NCBI RefSeq assembly: GCF_000967495.1
Contig: NZ_JXXU01000004.1
Span: forward strand, 1-54,265
Source: Vibrio neptunius
GTDB taxonomy: Bacteria > Pseudomonadota > Gammaproteobacteria > Enterobacterales > Vibrionaceae
Direction of reading: 5' to 3'
DNA length: 54,265 nucleotides
Under the pieces are notes generated by a model, which was given only the letters and a program-made list of their open reading frames with translations, made no database searches and was not told where the DNA came from. How positions within the stretch are numbered: the first letter of the stretch is position 1; each line of letters opens with the position of its first letter. Below are positions 51,599-54,265 of this stretch, piece after piece. Position numbers and translations under genes: made by a program.

Positions 51599-51775
51599 AA
51601 TAGTCTTCTGAACTCACTAAGCACGCCGGACTTCATACCAAAAATGCCGAGTGCAATGCATCACTTTGATTATTACGTATGGTTAACAAGCACTCAAATC
51701 GCACGATTTAATTAAATTAACCATTTTGTGCGACTAGCTATAATCTTACTGTAATTCCAAACTTGGAGATTGAGC

Positions 51776-52018
51776 ATGCAAACACTAACAGCAAATGATG
51801 CTAAACGTAACTTTGGTGAGCTGCTTCTAATCGCTCAACGTGAGCCAGTAAAGATTAGCAAAAACAGTAAAGATGCCGTGGTGGTAATGTCTATCAAAGA
51901 CTATGAAGAACTAGAGGCAATGAAAGCTGATTACCTTAAACATTGTTTCGAGTCAGCTAAACAAGACTTAGCACAAGGCAATGTAGTTGATGGTGAAGAT
52001 TTCCTAAACGCCTTGTAA
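51776..52018 (+). CDS. Phd/YefM-family antitoxin
   Basis: 80 residues from the ATG at 51776, with TTGGAGA upstream. MQTLTANDAKRNFGELLLIAQREPVKISKNSKDAVVVMSIKDYEEL is the DNA-binding Phd fold, the tail binds toxin. The toxin gene directly after it is truncated, so it is an orphan antitoxin now. It lies on the plus strand, opposite to the neighbouring cassettes. Confidence 0.88.
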   Translation: MQTLTANDAKRNFGELLLIAQREPVKISKNSKDAVVVMSIKDYEELEAMKADYLKHCFESAKQDLAQGNVVDGEDFLNAL

Positions 52019-52024
52019 CCCACT

Positions 52025-52180
52025 ATGCAAAAGAATAAGTACAAGCTGAGTAAATTGGCTCAGGCTCATTTACGAAAAATTAAAAGCTATACCATCAACA
52101 ACTTTTCTGAAATGCAGTGGAACAACTATAAAGATACATTGTTAACGAAACTAATTGGGACAGACACCTTAACACTATGA
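52025..52180 (+). pseudogene. ParE-type toxin truncated by a dispersed repeat
   Basis: ATG at 52025, 6 nt after the antitoxin stop, opens MQKNKYKLSKLAQAHLRKIK and on to MQWNNYKDTLLTK, the N-terminal third of a ParE toxin. At about 52150 the coding sequence passes into TAATTGGGACAGACACC and ends at TGA 52178 after 51 codons. The catalytic/gyrase-binding C-terminal part is gone. Confidence 0.8.
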
Positions 52181-52350
52181 CAAGTCATAGGCAGCGGCGA
52201 AGTCGCAACAAGAGATCCTCAATATGTGTTTGTGGTAAGCAATACTTAATGACCGAAATGACAAAGCGAAGTAGATAACTTTGTTGTTTGAAGAGCATTG
52301 GCTGCTCACGCTGCTATTAGGATGTTATTGCCTATTGACAGGCAGAAGGC
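52152..52350. repeat. Mosaic of dispersed repeats
   Basis: TAATTGGGACAGACACC (52152-52168, copy of 49120), GAGATCCTCAATATGTGTT (52211, copy of 49151), and about 75 bases at 52273-52350 matching 49849-49922 (family B, with the inverted gcct...aggc). The 49120 copy looks like a version with the middle part deleted. Confidence 0.7.
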
Positions 52351-52369
52351 CATATGAGTTTTGCTGCTG

Positions 52370-52657
52370 TTACGAGGACCTCGTTGCTAGCTTTTTGTAC
52401 ACTGCATCTTTGTCTCTTTTACCAATAGCCAACACATACACCACGATTTCATCGTCGATCACTTCGTAGGCTAAACGATAACCCGCAGTACGTAGCTTGA
52501 TCTTGTAAACTGAGTCATAGCCGCGAAGTTTAGATGCGGGAACATGCGGATTTTCGAGACGTTCTTTAAGCTTCTTTTTAAACTGACTTTGAATTGGTGG
52601 AGCTAACTTGCTCCACTCTTTCTTCGCGGCAGGTAGAAATTTAAGCTTATAAGTCAT
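52370..52657 (-). CDS. relE: RelE-family toxin
   Basis: 95 residues: MTYKLKFLPAAKKEWSKLAPPIQSQFKKKLKERLENP, SKLRGYDSVYKIKLRTAGYRLAYEV, VVYVLAIGKRDKDAVYKKL. All basic and tyrosine positions typical of ribosome-dependent RelE mRNases (K, R in KLR.AGYRL, Y at the end) are present. Overlaps its antitoxin gene by 11 nt. Confidence 0.92.
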   Translation of the reverse strand: MTYKLKFLPAAKKEWSKLAPPIQSQFKKKLKERLENPHVPASKLRGYDSVYKIKLRTAGYRLAYEVIDDEIVVYVLAIGKRDKDAVYKKLATRSS

Positions 52658-52898
52658 CGATATTTACTTCAACCGCTTCAGATAACTCACCGCGACGACT
52701 TTCAACAAGTTTAGCCAGCTCGTAATCATCGAGCATATCCATCAGAAACTCATAAGTTTCCGCAGGAACAAGATAAGCTGCTGGCTTATTGTGGTTCAGA
52801 ATAGCAATAGCAGAACCATCAGCTTCATTTAGCAAAGCGGTAGGATTTTTCTTTAACTCAGAAATACTTGCTGAATAATCAGCTAAAACCTGTCTCAT
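52647..52898 (-). CDS. relB: RelB/Phd-type antitoxin
   Basis: 83 residues. The N-terminal fold DYSASISELKKNPTALLNEADGSAIAILNHNKPAAYLVPAETYEFLMDML is Phd/YefM-like; the acidic C-terminus (ESRRGELSEAVEVNIDDL) would wrap the RelE toxin. Standard antitoxin-first operon with autoregulation expected. Confidence 0.9.
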   Translation of the reverse strand: MRQVLADYSASISELKKNPTALLNEADGSAIAILNHNKPAAYLVPAETYEFLMDMLDDYELAKLVESRRGELSEAVEVNIDDL

Positions 52899-53251
52899 AA
52901 CAACACCAATTCAGCACTTAAATAAGTGCTAATTTTAGACCTTATTTTCAGTCTAGACCAGAAGTTTCTGATTGTAGATATAACATTTTTAATAACAGGA
53001 AGCCTCGTTTTTCTCTCTACCTAGCTTACCACCAACCTATCATATGTTACTAAAAATTAACGTAAATTTACCAAGCTATACATTCTGTCATTATATAAAT
53101 ACGATCGGATGAATTCAGGACACACACCAAAGGGCTTGATTGCATGTGTGCGAAACATGGTAATACTCAATTCGATGCTAAGAGATGGCGTCGTGTGGGT
53201 TGAGAATACAGCTAAAATTAGCTATTAGTGCTATCGTCGTTTGTTCGCCCT
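52899..53251. repeat. Gene-free stretch with repeat families A and GGACACACACC
   Basis: 52982-53107 is repeat A (taacatttttaataacagg...), about 125 bases similar to 53627-53752. It is joined at 53108-53128 to GATGAATTCAGGACACACACC, then AAAGGGCTTGATT as at 51246. No gene seen. Confidence 0.65.
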
Positions 53252-53599
53252 TTACAACAAAGGAAACCATGGGCTTAAATCCTTTAAGCGATGTCCTTTA
53301 TAGTGTTTAGAGTTAGCGATTGCCTGATAAGAACTAGTTAAACTCACTGTGGCTGGAATAATGAGCAAACAGAGTAGCCACTGAACTGGATCCGAAAAGC
53401 CTAGTACCATTGCCAATAAATTAGCAGAGCATAATACCAAAACGCCCCAATTCCATCTGATCATTGCTCTCTTAAATCTGCAGTATCCTGCCCAATCATA
53501 AACAACCCAGTCATTTGAGAACTCTCCACATTGAGAACACTTTTGGCTAAGAGGAATCGATTCAGATTTTGCATTGCAGTTTGGGCAACATCCTTTCAT
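53252..53599 (-). CDS. Zinc-ribbon membrane protein
   Basis: 115 residues from the ATG at 53599. An N-terminal zinc ribbon (CCPNC...CSQC), a polar linker (DWVVYDWAGYCRFKRAMIRWNW) and two membrane spans (VLVLCSANLLAMVLGF, WLLCLLIIPATVSLTSSY), then a basic tail. The open frame to 53680 runs into repeat A, so those residues are doubtful. Not recognised. Confidence 0.62.
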   Translation of the reverse strand: MKGCCPNCNAKSESIPLSQKCSQCGEFSNDWVVYDWAGYCRFKRAMIRWNWGVLVLCSANLLAMVLGFSDPVQWLLCLLIIPATVSLTSSYQAIANSKHYKGHRLKDLSPWFPLL

Positions 53600-53626
53600 T
53601 ACTACATGTACCTTTTCGAGAGGGCT

Positions 53627-53752
53627 AACATCCTTAACAACAGGCAGTCTGGTTTTCCTCTCTGCCCAACTTATTAGCAAACTATCATAAGTGACTAAAA
53701 ATTAATGTAAATACACAGAACCATACAGCCTATCAATATATAAAAGCGAGCG
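53627..53752. repeat. Repeat family A, second full copy
   Basis: Similar to 52982-53107 over about 125 bases: aacaacaggcagtctgg, ctctctgcc, ctatcata, gactaaaaattaatgtaaat, tatataaa. It contains the upstream region of the zinc-ribbon gene. Confidence 0.65.
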
Positions 53753-53860
53753 TGTGGGTTATCTTAGTAAGAAGAGTAAAAATTCTATTACTAATAATAA
53801 TTTAGAGCGACCACCCTACTCCAAAGCTCAGTGATTCTGTGCCTGCTCGTTGATGGCCAA

Positions 53861-54265
53861 TCAACGCGAGGTGAGAGTTTGCTCTGCCTTAAGCGTTTTC
53901 ACGATGCCGTCTCGCTGACTATCGCTCAATGGAAACCAACGGTTTTTCTGGATCTGCGGTTCAGACAGTACCTCAAGCAATGCATCTGGGCTCAGTTTCG
54001 CCTTCCCGTACGCTACCAGCTCAATCGGCTGTTCACACAAAGACTGCAAACGACAAATACATTGGTCAACGTCTTGGGTAAAACACAAGTTATAGGCATT
54101 TTGGTTCTGCATCTTAATTAAACAGAGATCGGTAGTGTCACAAGATGGGGAGCAGTGCTCGGTAAAGCGATTGAGTTGCGCTTGTCTAATAATTGCTTCG
54201 AGCCAGCTATATTTGGACGTTTGTTTAGGGTCGGGCCCATTGAGGAGCGTCGATAAATCACGCAT
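53861..54265 (-). CDS. Hypothetical protein at the window edge
   Basis: 134 residues visible; the ATG is at the very last bases, so a longer N-terminus cannot be excluded. Polar, cytoplasmic, with CSPSCDTTDLC and CICRLQSLC cysteine groups and QNKNRWFPLSD-like text near the end (exact: QIQKNRWFPLSDSQRDGIVKTL). Not recognised. It lies beyond the last repeat and may be the first gene of the stable chromosome again. Confidence 0.6.
   Translation of the reverse strand: MRDLSTLLNGPDPKQTSKYSWLEAIIRQAQLNRFTEHCSPSCDTTDLCLIKMQNQNAYNLCFTQDVDQCICRLQSLCEQPIELVAYGKAKLSPDALLEVLSEPQIQKNRWFPLSDSQRDGIVKTLKAEQTLTSR

Noticed and set aside
46903..53752. CRISPR array
   Set aside because: Repeats are few, unevenly spaced, of several families and without uniform spacers.

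Overview
The window looks like part of a Vibrio genome, most likely the smaller chromosome. The reasons are the gene content and order (cspV-type cold shock gene, hmp divergent from norR, a gcvT / XRE-cupin / glyA-gcvH-gcvP locus, nadE), two trypsin-like proteases with GlyGly-CTERM tails, a CsgD/VpsT-type regulator, and a terminal block of gene cassettes with vibrio-type attC sites. This assignment rests on remembered family and synteny knowledge; no search was run.

Layout. 1-1.8 kb: the C-terminal end of a polymorphic toxin with a PD-(D/E)xK (PoNe-like) nuclease domain, overlapped by its DUF1911-type immunity gene. 1.8-4.1 kb: a phospholipid operon (acyltransferase, CDP-diglyceride synthase, CDP-alcohol phosphatidyltransferase) on the minus strand. 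4.8-9.6 kb: small regulators, a DacA carboxypeptidase, a ThrE-type exporter and the ribosome-rescue gene arfA with a hairpin across its stop codon. 9.9-14.4 kb: cold shock protein, yaeQ, and the nitric-oxide module hmp/norR with a visible sigma-54 promoter and NorR-like boxes. 14.4-25 kb: glutaredoxins, KefG/KefB-type potassium efflux, MATE, two DMT transporters (one behind a leader peptide and switchable hairpins) and an MFS drug pump with its divergent LysR regulator. 25-32 kb: a GAF-GGDEF-EAL protein, a NadD-like enzyme and nadE, a CsgD/VpsT-type regulator and the tandem proteases. 32-39.2 kb: the glycine cleavage system around its own XRE-cupin regulator, with matching palindromes on both sides.

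The most interesting part is 39.3-46.4 kb: a tightly packed seven-gene minus-strand operon that begins with a 30-residue peptide ending in three perfect IRANK repeats. A terminator-like hairpin follows, then a large WD40 protein, an MFS exporter, an NADPH-dependent FMN reductase-like flavoprotein, a SUMF1/FGE-fold protein without the FGE cysteine pair, a second WD40 protein and a GTP cyclohydrolase II. It has the layout of a ribosomally made peptide or peptide-scaffold pathway, and it shares three protein types (GTP cyclohydrolase II, WD-repeat, SUMF1) with toxoflavin-type azapteridine clusters while lacking a methyltransferase and a RibD-like enzyme. I do not recognise it as a described system.

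46.5-53.8 kb is a genomic scrap-yard: several integron-type cassettes with intact and truncated attC sites but no integrase in view, three toxin-antitoxin loci (one with the toxin cut off by a repeat), a truncated HAD gene and at least four families of short dispersed repeats. The window closes with an unrecognised gene that reaches the right edge.
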